From positions 1 to 64,000 of the forward strand of contig NZ_FTNW01000008.1 of assembly GCF_900156545.1 (NCBI RefSeq): a stretch of 64,000 bases of DNA. The letters run 5' to 3'. The notes under the pieces are model-generated. The model saw only the letters and a program-made list of their open reading frames with translations, searched no databases and was not told the DNA's origin. The stretch comes from Aquipseudomonas alcaligenes (GTDB lineage Bacteria; Pseudomonadota; Gammaproteobacteria; Pseudomonadales; Pseudomonadaceae). Position numbers and translations under genes: made by a program. How positions within the stretch are numbered: the stretch's first letter is position 1; every line of letters begins with the position of its first letter. Below, piece after piece: positions 54,515 through 63,139 of this stretch.

Positions 54515-55809
54515 ACAGCTTGATTCGTATAGCGCTGCTCGGCCTGGCCCTGCTCGCGGGGGCCGTGCAAGCGGCAGACCCCTTGGTGGTCTCGACCGGC
54601 AGCGACCGTGCCATTCCCATCGCCGTAGTGCCCTTTGGCTGGCAGGGTGGCACCGTGCTGCCCGAGGACCTGGCCACCGTGATCGGCAACGACCTGCGCA
54701 ACAGCGGCATGTACGAGCCCATCCCGCGGCAGAACATGATCAGCCTGCCGACCTCGGCGGCCGAGATCATCTACCGCGACTGGCAGGCCCTGGGCGCCCA
54801 GTACGTGATGGTCGGCAGCATCGTGCCGAGCGGCGCGCGTCTGCAGGTGCAGTTCGCCCTGTTCAACGTGGCGACCCAGCAGCAGGTGGTGGCCGGCACC
54901 GTCGGTGGTACCACCGACCAGCTGCGCGACATGGCTCACCATATCGCCGACCAGGCCTTCGAGAAGCTCACCGGCATCAAGGGCGCCTTCTCCACCAAGA
55001 TGCTCTACGTCACCGCTGAGCGTTTCGGCGTGAACAACACCCGCTACACCCTGCAGCGCTCGGACTACGACGGCGCCCGTGGCGTGACCCTGCTGCAGTC
55101 GCGCGAGCCGATCCTTTCGCCGCGCTATGCGCCGGACGGCCGCCGCATCGCCTATGTGTCCTTCGAGCAGCGTCGCCCGCGCATCTTCATGCAGCACATC
55201 GACACCGGTCGCCGCGAGCAGCTGACCAACTTTGAAGGTCTCAACGGCGCCCCGGCTTTCTCGCCGGATGGCAATCGCCTGGCTTTCGTGCTTTCCAAGG
55301 ACGGCAACCCGGAGATTTACGTGATGGACCTGGGCAGTCGTCAGATCCAGCGCGTGACCAATTCCGGCTCGATCGAGACCGAGCCGTTCTGGGGCAAGGA
55401 CGGGCAGACCCTGTACTTCACCAGCGATCGCGCCGGCAAGCCGCAGATCTACAAGCAGAGCATCTACGGCGGCGCGGCTCAGCGTGTGACCTTCACCGGC
55501 AACTACAACGCCAACCCGAAGCTGTCGGCCGACGAGAAGACCCTGGTGATGATTCACCGCCAGGACGGTTTCACCAACTTCAAGGTGGCCGCCCAGGACC
55601 TGGTAACCAGCCGCCTGCGCATCCTCTCGGAGACCAGTCTGGACGACTCGCCCACTGTTGCGCCCAATGGCACCATGCTAATCTACGCCACCCGCCAGCA
55701 GGGTCGCGGAGTGCTGATGCTCGTGTCCACCAATGGACGCGTCAGACTGCCGATTCCCACCGCGCAAGGTGATGTTCGGGAGCCGTCCTGGTCTCCCTTC
55801 CTGAACTGA
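54511..55809 (+). CDS. tolB: Tol-Pal system beta-propeller protein TolB
   Basis: 432 residues, GTG start overlapping the tolA stop (GTGA). It has a signal peptide (LALLAGAVQA), an N-terminal alpha/beta domain and a six-bladed propeller with repeats such as LSPRYAPDGRRIAYVSF and PAFSPDGNRLAFVLSKDG. TolB is periplasmic and shuttles between Pal and TolA. Confidence 0.97.
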   Translation: MNSLIRIALLGLALLAGAVQAADPLVVSTGSDRAIPIAVVPFGWQGGTVLPEDLATVIGNDLRNSGMYEPIPRQNMISLPTSAAEIIYRDWQALGAQYVMVGSIVPSGARLQVQFALFNVATQQQVVAGTVGGTTDQLRDMAHHIADQAFEKLTGIKGAFSTKMLYVTAERFGVNNTRYTLQRSDYDGARGVTLLQSREPILSPRYAPDGRRIAYVSFEQRRPRIFMQHIDTGRREQLTNFEGLNGAPAFSPDGNRLAFVLSKDGNPEIYVMDLGSRQIQRVTNSGSIETEPFWGKDGQTLYFTSDRAGKPQIYKQSIYGGAAQRVTFTGNYNANPKLSADEKTLVMIHRQDGFTNFKVAAQDLVTSRLRILSETSLDDSPTVAPNGTMLIYATRQQGRGVLMLVSTNGRVRLPIPTAQGDVREPSWSPFLN

Positions 55810-55865
55810 TGCGGTAGCAACTTTTTCTGCTGTAAACACACCTAGAACTCATTAGGAGCTCCACC

Positions 55866-56363
55866 ATGGAAATGCTGAAATTTGGCAAATTTGCCGCTCT
55901 GAGCCTGGCCCTGGCCGTGGCTGTTGGTTGCTCGTCCAAAGGCGGCGACAACTCCGGCGAAGGCGCTGTTGACCCGAACGCTGGCTACAACGCCAACGGC
56001 AGCGGCGTTGACGGTGCTCTGAGCGAAGAAGCCGCTCTGCGCGCCATCACCACCTTCTACTTCGAGTACGACAGCTCCGACCTGAAGCCGGAAGCCATGC
56101 GCGCTCTGGACGTACACGCCAAGGACCTGAAAGGCAACGGCGCTCGCGTCGTTCTGGAAGGCCACACCGACGAGCGCGGCACCCGCGAGTACAACATGGC
56201 TCTGGGCGAGCGTCGTGCCAAGGCCGTTCAGCGCTACCTGGTGCTGCAGGGCGTTTCCCCGGCTCAGCTGGAACTGGTTTCCTACGGTGAAGAGCGTCCG
56301 GTTGCTACCGGCAGCGACGAGTCCTCCTGGGCTCAGAACCGCCGCGTCGAACTGCGCAAGTAA
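55866..56363 (+). CDS. pal: Peptidoglycan-associated lipoprotein Pal (OprL)
   Basis: 165 residues. The lipobox is AVGC. A Gly-rich linker leads to an OmpA-C domain with TTFYFEYDSSDL and VLEGHTDERGTREYNMALGE (peptidoglycan-binding). The codon usage is strongly biased (TCC, GCT, CTG), typical for an abundant protein. Known as OprL in Pseudomonas. The 56-base tolB-pal gap has AGGAG before the ATG. Confidence 0.97.
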   Translation: MEMLKFGKFAALSLALAVAVGCSSKGGDNSGEGAVDPNAGYNANGSGVDGALSEEAALRAITTFYFEYDSSDLKPEAMRALDVHAKDLKGNGARVVLEGHTDERGTREYNMALGERRAKAVQRYLVLQGVSPAQLELVSYGEERPVATGSDESSWAQNRRVELRK

Positions 56364-56369
56364 TTCGCC

Positions 56370-57185
56370 ATGCGTAAGTGCCCTCGTGTCCTGACCTCTC
56401 TGGTATTCGCCCTGCCGCTTGCGGCGGTGGCGGAGGTTCCCGTGGTGGATGGCGGCTCGGCGAGCAGCTATCCGCCGGTCGGTTACGGTACGAGCGGCGC
56501 CTACGCCGGAGCCGGGGCAGCCGCCCCGGTTTCGGCGCAGGGCGAGCTGTTCATGCAACTGCAGCAGATGCAGCAGGACATCGCGCAACTGCGTGGCCTG
56601 GTTGAGGAACAGCAGAACGAGATCGCACGCCTCAAGCAGGAAAGCCAGGCGCGTTATCAGGATCTCGACAGCCGCCTGCAAGGCGGTGCCGCCGGTGCAC
56701 CACAGGCACCTGCACAGAATTCCCCTGCCGATGGCGCGATCAACGCCGCCGGCACTCCCGCTGACCCGGCCCAGCAGGCCCCGGCAGCCAGCAACGAGCC
56801 GGCCGACCCGGCGAAGGAAAAGCTGTATTACGACGCCGCCTTCGACCTGATCAAGGCCAAGGACTTTGCCAAGGCCAGCCAGGCCTTCGAAGGTTTCCTG
56901 CGCAAGTTCCCGCAGAGCCAGTACGCCGGCAATGCCCAGTACTGGCTGGGTGAGGTGAACCTGGCCCAAGGCAATCTGCAGGGCGCCGGCAAGGCCTTCG
57001 CCCAGGTTGCGGCCAGCTACCCGACTCACGCCAAGGTGCCGGACTCGCTGTTCAAGCTGGCCGATGTCGAGCAGCGTCTGGGCAACACCGATCGCGCCAA
57101 GGGTATCCTGCAGCAGCTGATCGCCCAGTACCCGGGCTCTTCCGCCGCCCAACTGGCGCAGCGCGACCTGCAACGTTTGCCCTGA
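56370..57185 (+). CDS. cpoB: Cell-division coordinator CpoB (YbgF)
   Basis: 271 residues. It has a signal peptide (about 1-21), an N-terminal trimerising coiled coil (LFMQLQQMQQDIAQLRGLVE, in part), then an Ala/Pro/Gln linker. Three C-terminal TPR repeats follow (AFDLIKAKDFAKASQAFEGF, AQYWLGEVNLAQGNLQGAGK, FKLADVEQRLGNTDRAKGIL). CpoB links Tol-Pal with PBP1B during septation. It is the last gene of the tol operon, ended by a terminator. Confidence 0.95.
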   Translation: MRKCPRVLTSLVFALPLAAVAEVPVVDGGSASSYPPVGYGTSGAYAGAGAAAPVSAQGELFMQLQQMQQDIAQLRGLVEEQQNEIARLKQESQARYQDLDSRLQGGAAGAPQAPAQNSPADGAINAAGTPADPAQQAPAASNEPADPAKEKLYYDAAFDLIKAKDFAKASQAFEGFLRKFPQSQYAGNAQYWLGEVNLAQGNLQGAGKAFAQVAASYPTHAKVPDSLFKLADVEQRLGNTDRAKGILQQLIAQYPGSSAAQLAQRDLQRLP

Positions 57186-57205
57186 CTTGTCCGTCGTTCG
57201 GTCAG

Positions 57206-57234
57206 AAAGCCCGCGCCTGTCGCGGGCTTTTTCG
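57206..57234 (+). terminator. Terminator of the tol-pal operon
   Basis: Stem AAAGCCCGCG / CGCGGGCTTT with a CCTGT loop, followed by TT. Confidence 0.9.
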
Positions 57235-57305
57235 TTACTATCGCCGCCCCGATTCACCCGCAACGGAGGCGGATGGCCTGTTTCGCCGTCACGCCCGGTG
57301 CTCTC

Positions 57306-57953
57306 ATGCAAACAAACCTGCGTATTACCGAGATTTTCTACTCGTTGCAGGGCGAGACCAATACCAGTGGCCTGCCCACCGTATTCGTCCGCCTTACCGG
57401 CTGCCCGCTGCGCTGCCAGTACTGCGACACCGCCTACGCCTTCAGTGGTGGCGAGATCATGAGCCTGGAGGCCATCCTCGAGCGGGTGGCCGCCTTCAAG
57501 CCGCGTTATGTCTGCGTCACCGGTGGCGAACCGCTGGCGCAACCCAATTGCATCCCGTTGCTCGAGAAGCTGTGTGACGCCGGCTATCGCGTGTCGCTGG
57601 AAACCAGCGGCGCCATGGATATTGCCCCTACGGATCGGCGGGTCAGTCGGGTGGTCGACCTGAAGACCCCGGGCTCGCAGGAAGTTGCACGCAACCTCTA
57701 CAGCAACCTGGATGAGCTGACCGGCAACGACCAGGTGAAGTTCGTCATCTGCTCGCGCGAGGACTATGACTGGGCTGTCTCCAAGCTGATCGAGTACAGC
57801 CTTGAGCAGCGCGCCGGCGAGGTGCTGTTCTCGCCCAGCCACGGGCAGGTGGATGCCCGCGCCCTGGCCGACTGGATCGTCGCCGACAACCTGCCGGTGC
57901 GCTTCCAGTTGCAGTTGCACAAGATTCTCTGGAATGACGAGCCGGGACACTGA
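57306..57953 (+). CDS. queE: 7-carboxy-7-deazaguanine synthase QueE
   Basis: 215 residues of a radical-SAM enzyme converting 6-carboxytetrahydropterin to CDG in the queuosine pathway. The cluster motif is C33, C37, C40 (GCPLRCQYCDTAYAF). The SAM-binding GGEPLAQ and LETSGAMDI motifs are present. The ATG at 57306 is used because it matches the family N-terminus (LRITEIFYSLQGET); an ATG 33 bases upstream is in frame. It ends one base before queC. Confidence 0.95.
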   Translation: MQTNLRITEIFYSLQGETNTSGLPTVFVRLTGCPLRCQYCDTAYAFSGGEIMSLEAILERVAAFKPRYVCVTGGEPLAQPNCIPLLEKLCDAGYRVSLETSGAMDIAPTDRRVSRVVDLKTPGSQEVARNLYSNLDELTGNDQVKFVICSREDYDWAVSKLIEYSLEQRAGEVLFSPSHGQVDARALADWIVADNLPVRFQLQLHKILWNDEPGH

Positions 57954-57954
57954 C

Positions 57955-58629
57955 ATGACCGACAAGAAAGCCGTGGTACTGCTCTCCGGTGGCCTCGACT
58001 CCGCCACCATCCTGGCCCAGGCCAAGGCGGCGGGTTTCGCCTGCTACAGCATGAGTTTCGATTATGGCCAGCGTCACCGCGCCGAGCTGCAGGCGGCCGA
58101 GCGGGTGGCGCGGCAGATGGGGGTGGTGGAGCACAAGGTGATCGGCCTCAACCTCAACGGCATCGGTGGCTCGGCCCTGACCGACAGCAGCATTGCCGTG
58201 CCCGAGGCGCCGACCGAGGGTATTCCGGTCACCTACGTGCCGGCGCGCAACACCGTATTTCTCTCCCTGGCGCTGGGCTGGGCCGAAGTGCTGGGCGCCC
58301 ACGACATCTTCATCGGTGTGAATGCGGTGGATTACTCGGGGTATCCGGACTGCCGTCCGCAGTTCATCGAGGCCTTCGAGCGAGTGGCCAACCTGGCGAC
58401 CCGCGAGGGGGTGGAAGGCCGAGGGTTCCGTATTCAGGCGCCGCTGCAGAATCTGTCCAAGGCGCAGATCGTGCAGATCGGTGTGCAATACGGCGTCGAC
58501 TACGGCCTGACCGTGTCCTGCTATCAGGCGGACGACGACGGGCGTGCCTGTGGCAAGTGCGACAGCTGCCGCCTGCGCGCTGCGGGTTTTGCGGCTGCCG
58601 GGGTGGCCGATCCCACCCGCTACGCATAA
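57955..58629 (+). CDS. queC: 7-cyano-7-deazaguanine synthase QueC
   Basis: 224 residues of an ATP-dependent ligase turning CDG into preQ0. The PP-loop is VVLLSGGLDSATILAQA, and the zinc-binding cysteines are in SCYQADDDGRACGKCDSCRL (near the C-terminus). It is coupled with queE. Together they supply the tRNA queuosine precursor. Confidence 0.96.
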   Translation: MTDKKAVVLLSGGLDSATILAQAKAAGFACYSMSFDYGQRHRAELQAAERVARQMGVVEHKVIGLNLNGIGGSALTDSSIAVPEAPTEGIPVTYVPARNTVFLSLALGWAEVLGAHDIFIGVNAVDYSGYPDCRPQFIEAFERVANLATREGVEGRGFRIQAPLQNLSKAQIVQIGVQYGVDYGLTVSCYQADDDGRACGKCDSCRLRAAGFAAAGVADPTRYA

Positions 58630-58685
58630 TTTTTTCTTTGGAGTGTTGATTTCCTGAATTAAATCAGTATCATGCGCTCCGCGTT

Positions 58686-58761
58686 GGGTCGTTAGCTCAG
58701 TCGGTAGAGCAGTTGGCTTTTAACCAATTGGTCGTAGGTTCGAATCCTACACGACCCACCA
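58686..58761 (+). tRNA. tRNA-Lys (TTT)
   Basis: A 76-nt cloverleaf with acceptor GGGTCGT / ACGACCC, anticodon loop CTTTTAA (TTT) and T-loop GGTTCGAATCC. CCA is encoded. It lies downstream of queC, as does the P. aeruginosa tRNA-Lys that serves as an integration site for ICEs. Confidence 0.98.
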
Positions 58762-58768
58762 TATCGCT

Positions 58769-58798
58769 AAAGCCAGTCGAAAGACTGGCTTTTTTTAT
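58769..58798 (+). terminator. Terminator of tRNA-Lys
   Basis: Stem AAAGCCAGTC / GACTGGCTTT with a GAAA tetraloop and a following T-run. Confidence 0.92.
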
Positions 58799-58882
58799 GC
58801 CTCGAAAAAGCGGTTTGGCGGGCGGCCCAGGGCCCGGTGATATACTGCCCGCTCGCGTTTCAGCGCCCTCAGGTTTGATGAC

Positions 58883-59941
58883 ATGACCCAGATTTCCGAA
58901 CGCCTGCTGGTGCAGGCCCATCTTGCCGCCAAGCAGCCCAAGCCGCTGACGGTCGAGGAGGAAGCCTTCTACCGCAGCGAGATCGCCGCCGAGCTGAAGA
59001 AGCAGAACGCCGTGCTGGTGGCGCATTACTACTGCGACCCGGTGATCCAGGCCCTGGCCGAGGAAACCGGTGGTTGCGTCTCCGACTCGCTGGAGATGGC
59101 CCGTTTCGGCAACCAGCACGCGGCGCAGACCGTGGTGGTGGCTGGGGTCAAGTTCATGGGCGAGACCGCCAAGATCCTCAATCCGGAAAAGCGTGTGCTG
59201 ATGCCGACCCTGGATGCTACCTGCTCGCTCGATCTGGGCTGCCCGGTGGATGAGTTCTCGGCCTTCTGCGACCAGCACCCCGATCGGACCGTAGTGGTGT
59301 ACGCCAACACCTCGGCAGCAGTGAAGGCGCGTGCCGACTGGGTGGTGACGTCCAGTTGTGCGCTGGAGATCGTCGAGAGCCTGATGGACAACGGCGAGAA
59401 GATTCTCTGGGCGCCTGATCAGCACCTGGGGCGCTACATCCAGCGCGAGACCGGTGCCGACATGCTGCTCTGGGACGGTGCCTGCATCGTCCACGAAGAG
59501 TTCAAGGCCAAGCAGCTGGAGGATATGAAGGCGCTCTATCCGGAGGCCGCCGTACTGGTGCACCCGGAGTCGCCGGAGGCGGTGATCGAACTGGCCGATG
59601 CGGTGGGTTCGACCAGCCAGCTGATCAAGGCGGCGCAGACCCTGCCGAACAAGACCTTCATCGTCGCCACCGACCGCGGCATCTTCTACAAGATGCAGCA
59701 GCTGTGCCCGGACAAGGTCTTCGTCGAGGCGCCTACCGCCGGTAACGGCGCCGCCTGCCGCAGCTGCGCGCACTGCCCTTGGATGGCGATGAACACCCTG
59801 CAACGTACCTTGCAGTGCCTGCGTGAGGGCAGTAACGAGATCCTGGTCGATGCGGCGCTGATTCCGCGTGCGATCAAGCCGCTCAAGCGCATGCTGGACT
59901 TCACCCAGGCTGCTCGACTGAAGCTGGCCGGCAACGCCTGA
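58883..59941 (+). CDS. nadA: Quinolinate synthase NadA
   Basis: 352 residues of a [4Fe-4S] enzyme condensing iminoaspartate with DHAP to quinolinate in de novo NAD synthesis. Substrate motifs are VAHYYCDPVIQALAEETGG (in part), GVKFMGETAKIL and TDRGIFYKMQ. The cluster cysteines are in TLDATCSLDLGCP, WDGACIVHE and AACRSCAHCPWM. It is complete and single, with a terminator. Confidence 0.97.
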   Translation: MTQISERLLVQAHLAAKQPKPLTVEEEAFYRSEIAAELKKQNAVLVAHYYCDPVIQALAEETGGCVSDSLEMARFGNQHAAQTVVVAGVKFMGETAKILNPEKRVLMPTLDATCSLDLGCPVDEFSAFCDQHPDRTVVVYANTSAAVKARADWVVTSSCALEIVESLMDNGEKILWAPDQHLGRYIQRETGADMLLWDGACIVHEEFKAKQLEDMKALYPEAAVLVHPESPEAVIELADAVGSTSQLIKAAQTLPNKTFIVATDRGIFYKMQQLCPDKVFVEAPTAGNGAACRSCAHCPWMAMNTLQRTLQCLREGSNEILVDAALIPRAIKPLKRMLDFTQAARLKLAGNA

Positions 59942-59955
59942 CTTTCCAGCGTGCA

Positions 59956-59987
59956 GAAAAAAGCCCGGCCAGTGCCGGGCTTTTTCA
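59956..59987. terminator. Bidirectional terminator between nadA and the M48 protease gene
   Basis: Stem AAAAAGCCCGGC / GCCGGGCTTTTT with a CAGT loop. Confidence 0.92.
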
Positions 59988-59996
59988 TGGCTGGGT

Positions 59997-61427
59997 TCAG
60001 CGCATCATCTTGTCCAGGGCGCGCTTCTCCTCCATCAGCTCCTGCTGGCGTGCGTCGATGCGCGAGGCCAGGGGGAAGTTGCTGCTGGCGCGGCGCTTGG
60101 CCAGGTCGAGCTGCTCCAGTGCCTGGTCGTAGTCGCCAACCAGGGCGAAGAACTCGGCGCGGGCCTGGTGCAGGCCGATGATGTTGCGCGTCAGGCCGCG
60201 CACCTCCGCCACCTGATACCACACATCCGGATCGTTGCCGCGCTGCTTGAGCAGTTGGTCGAGGGCGACTTCGGCTTCCTTGGTCTGGTTCTGCTTGAGC
60301 AGCAGGTCGATGCGCGCCTGCTCCAGCGGGTAGCTGTCCGGATACAGGTTGCGCATCCGCTCGACGCGCTGTTGGGCGTCGCTCAGTCGGTTGGCTGCGC
60401 TGTCCAGTTCGATCATGGCCAGGTTGTAGGTGAGATCGTTGGGCTTCTTGGTCAGCAGGGCGTTCAGCTCGCTGCGCGCCTCGGCGAGGCGGCCGCCCTT
60501 GATGTGGGCGATGGCCAGGCCGTAGTGGGCTGCTTCCAGCTGGGGGTTGCTGTCGAGCATGGCGCGGAAGCGCTTGGCGGCGATGCCCGGGGTTTCCTCG
60601 AACATCAGCTGGGTACGTGCGCGCATCAGCTGATAGCCGAGGCTGTCGGAGATGCCGCGGGAGGGATACTGCTCGGCGCGGTTGCGGGTATCGGCGATGC
60701 GCGACTCGGTGACCGGGTGGGTAAGCAGGAATTCCGGCGGCTTGGAGTCGTAGCGATACTGACGCATCAGGCGCTCGAACATGCTGGGCATGGCACGCGG
60801 ATCGTAGCCGGCTTTCTCCAGGTTGAGCAGGCCGATACGGTCGGCTTCCTGTTCGTTCTGCCGGGAGAAGCGGCGCTGCTCCTGGATGGCGGCGGCCTGC
60901 GCACCCATGATGGTGGCGATACCGGCGTCTCCGGCACCGGCAGCGGCAGCAACGATGCCGGCGAGCATGGCGGCCATCACCGGTACCTGCATGCGTTGCT
61001 GGGCCTCGACGCCGCGGGCGAAGTGACGCTGCGACAGGTGCGCCAGTTCGTGGGCCATCACCGAGGCATATTCGCCTTCGGTCTGGGCGTGCAGCAGCAG
61101 GCCACCGTTGACCCCGACGATGCCGCCGGGGGCGGCGAAGGCGTTGATCTGCGGGCTGTTGAGCAGGACGAATTCCAGGCGGCGGTCTTCCAGTTGGCTG
61201 GTCTCGGCCAGGCGATAGACGCTGGTTTCCACATAGTCCTTGAGCTGCGGGTCGGACAGTTGGTCGATCTGCCCGCGCAGGACGCTGAGCCAGGCGCGGC
61301 CGAGGCGGTGTTCCTGTTCTGGCGAGACGATAGATGAGCTGGCGTCGCCCAGCGACGGCAGGTCGCTGGCGCCTGCGGGAAGCGCGAGGCAGGCCAGGGC
61401 GAGCAGGGTGGGGCGCAGAAGATTCAT
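59997..61427 (-). CDS. bepA: Periplasmic M48 metalloprotease with TPR repeats (BepA-like)
   Basis: 476 residues. It has a signal peptide (to about GASD) and an M48 zinc protease domain with HELAH (VMAHELAHLSQRHFARG) and the third ligand Glu in RQNEQEADRIGL. Four or more TPR repeats follow in the C-terminal half. BepA degrades or assists misassembled LptD and BAM substrates in the periplasm. The layout matches the family; single gene, convergent with nadA. Confidence 0.93.
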   Translation of the reverse strand: MNLLRPTLLALACLALPAGASDLPSLGDASSSIVSPEQEHRLGRAWLSVLRGQIDQLSDPQLKDYVETSVYRLAETSQLEDRRLEFVLLNSPQINAFAAPGGIVGVNGGLLLHAQTEGEYASVMAHELAHLSQRHFARGVEAQQRMQVPVMAAMLAGIVAAAAGAGDAGIATIMGAQAAAIQEQRRFSRQNEQEADRIGLLNLEKAGYDPRAMPSMFERLMRQYRYDSKPPEFLLTHPVTESRIADTRNRAEQYPSRGISDSLGYQLMRARTQLMFEETPGIAAKRFRAMLDSNPQLEAAHYGLAIAHIKGGRLAEARSELNALLTKKPNDLTYNLAMIELDSAANRLSDAQQRVERMRNLYPDSYPLEQARIDLLLKQNQTKEAEVALDQLLKQRGNDPDVWYQVAEVRGLTRNIIGLHQARAEFFALVGDYDQALEQLDLAKRRASSNFPLASRIDARQQELMEEKRALDKMMR

Positions 61428-61528
61428 GCACGGGGCTCTTGGCGAAACGAGGGGCTTACTGTAGCCGCCTTGCCGCGCTGCTGGCCAGGGTTGTGCGTTA
61501 TCCTTGGCGGCCTTCGAGGAGAGTGTGC

Positions 61529-61768
61529 ATGACCGATATTCCCCCTTGCGATGCCGAGCTGGATGCCACGGGTCTGAGCTGCCCGCTGCCGCTGCTCAAG
61601 GCCAAGCTGGAGCTCAATCGTCTGGCCAGTGGTGCGGTGCTCAAGGTCACCGCCACCGACGCCGGCTCACAGCGCGACTTTCGCGCGTTCGCCCGCCTGG
61701 CCGGGCATGAGCTGGTGCGCGAAGAAGAAGAGGGCGGGGTGTTCCGCTACTGGCTTAGGAAAGCCTGA
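61529..61768 (+). CDS. tusA: TusA-like sulfur-carrier protein (PA1006-type)
   Basis: 79 residues of the TusA/SirA fold with the persulfide-forming C18 in LDATGLSCPLPLLKAKLEL (in part). The C-terminal FRYWLRK is typical. The location beside bepA and near bcp-gcvR is that of PA1006 in P. aeruginosa, which has been linked to molybdenum cofactor homeostasis rather than only to tRNA thiolation. The start at 61529 follows GAGGAGAG; the open frame upstream is not used. Confidence 0.9.
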   Translation: MTDIPPCDAELDATGLSCPLPLLKAKLELNRLASGAVLKVTATDAGSQRDFRAFARLAGHELVREEEEGGVFRYWLRKA

Positions 61769-61776
61769 GGCGAAGC

Positions 61777-62631
61777 TCAGGCGAAATCTTTCCAGAAGTC
61801 GGCCGGGCGGCCGCAGTATTTTAGGAACTCCGCGATGTCGGCCTTGAGGGTGTTGACCACTCGCGCCCGCGCTTCCTCGCTCCACTGCACCGGTTGGGTG
61901 AATGGGCGGCGCAAGCCGAGGCGACGGAAAATCCTGTCCTGGGTGGGGATCGACAGACGCGCCATCTTGTAGCCGGTGAACTCGTTGGTGCGCAGGAAGC
62001 GCAGCAGACGGGTGTCGTAGAGTTTTTCTTCGCCGGAGTTGAGCTGGGTGCTGTTCGCTGTGTCGTTGACGAAGCTGCTGTCCACGCCAAGGAATTCGTA
62101 GCACTGCTTCAGGACGCTCTGTGGGTCTTTCTGCAGGTCTTCGAGGAATACGACCAGAATCTGATCGTCGCGGAAGTGCTTGCGATAGCTCTGCAGGCGT
62201 TGCCAGTAGTGCGAGTCGCCCAGCAGGGCCGGCAGGCCGCTCATGGCCTCGTTGATGCCGTAGGGGGCGTTCACGGCGTAGCAGGGGCCGCTGTGATGGA
62301 ACTCGCGGTAGCTCGACTCGATGCGCTTGAAAGGGTTGCGTACGCTGAAGATCAGTTTCATCTCGGGGTTGTGCTCATGCACGCGGGCACTGACCAGCTC
62401 CTCGAACTCCACTGTGCAGTACATCTGTGAGCCTTCGCCAAGCAGCTGGCCGGGCTTGGCCGGCTCGAACAGCTTTTCATACAGGGGGCGATGTTCGGCC
62501 AGATCCTTTCTGATGAAGTGATGGGGTTCCTTGATCTCGGGAATGAAGATTTCCGGGTGCTCGCCCAGCAGATAGCAGAGCGTTGTAGTGCCACATTTGC
62601 TGATTCCAGGAACCAGGAAATCGATTTTCAT
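61777..62631 (-). CDS. Sulfotransferase family protein
   Basis: 284 residues. The PAPS 5'-phosphosulfate loop is VPGISKCGTTTLCYLLGEHP and the 3'-phosphate motif is IFSVRNPFKRIESSYREF. These define a PAPS-dependent sulfotransferase of the NodH/Stf0 or heparan-type superfamily. Catalytic candidates are K and H residues near the first loop. The substrate is unknown. No other carbohydrate-sulfation gene is adjacent, and its codon use is a little less GC-biased than its neighbours, so it may be an acquired gene. Confidence 0.85.
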   Translation of the reverse strand: MKIDFLVPGISKCGTTTLCYLLGEHPEIFIPEIKEPHHFIRKDLAEHRPLYEKLFEPAKPGQLLGEGSQMYCTVEFEELVSARVHEHNPEMKLIFSVRNPFKRIESSYREFHHSGPCYAVNAPYGINEAMSGLPALLGDSHYWQRLQSYRKHFRDDQILVVFLEDLQKDPQSVLKQCYEFLGVDSSFVNDTANSTQLNSGEEKLYDTRLLRFLRTNEFTGYKMARLSIPTQDRIFRRLGLRRPFTQPVQWSEEARARVVNTLKADIAEFLKYCGRPADFWKDFA

Positions 62632-62655
62632 ACCCCAGCTAACTCCAGTTTCTTA

Positions 62656-63132
62656 TTAATTGTTGTTGAGTGCTTGTGCCGCAGCCAGCACTTCATCCAC
62701 ATGGCCCGGCACCTTGACGCCGCGCCACTCCCGGCGCAGCAGACCCTGAGCGTCGATCAGAAAGGTGCTGCGGCCAACAACTCTGCGCATCGCGCCATAC
62801 AGCATCTTTTCAACCATTACGTCGAACAGCTGGCAGAGTGCCTCGTCCTTGTCGCTGATCAGCTCGAAGGGGAATGCCTGCTTGCACTTGAAGTTCTCGT
62901 GAGACTTCATGCCGTCGCGCGAGACGCCGAAGACCACCGTATTGGCGGCCTGGAAGGCGGCGTGCTGGTCGCGAAAGTCCTGGCCCTCGGTGGTGCAGCC
63001 CGGGGTGCTGTCCTTGGGATAGAAATAGATCACCACTTGCTGGCCCTTCAGGGCACTGAGGGATACCTGCTGGCCGCTGGTGGCAGCGGCGCTGAAATCG
63101 GCAACCGGTTGGTCGAGATAGACGGCCATCAT
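62656..63132 (-). CDS. bcp: Bcp-type peroxiredoxin (PrxQ)
   Basis: 158 residues. The peroxidatic cysteine is C46 in YFYPKDSTPGCTTEG. The residue five positions later, where E. coli Bcp has the resolving Cys, is Gln (TEGQDFRD), so it is a one-Cys variant or uses C83 (NFKCKQAF). It reduces hydroperoxides with thioredoxin. Two adjacent ATGs are possible starts. It lies eight bases behind gcvR. Confidence 0.93.
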   Translation of the reverse strand: MMAVYLDQPVADFSAAATSGQQVSLSALKGQQVVIYFYPKDSTPGCTTEGQDFRDQHAAFQAANTVVFGVSRDGMKSHENFKCKQAFPFELISDKDEALCQLFDVMVEKMLYGAMRRVVGRSTFLIDAQGLLRREWRGVKVPGHVDEVLAAAQALNNN

Positions 63133-63139
63133 TCACTCC

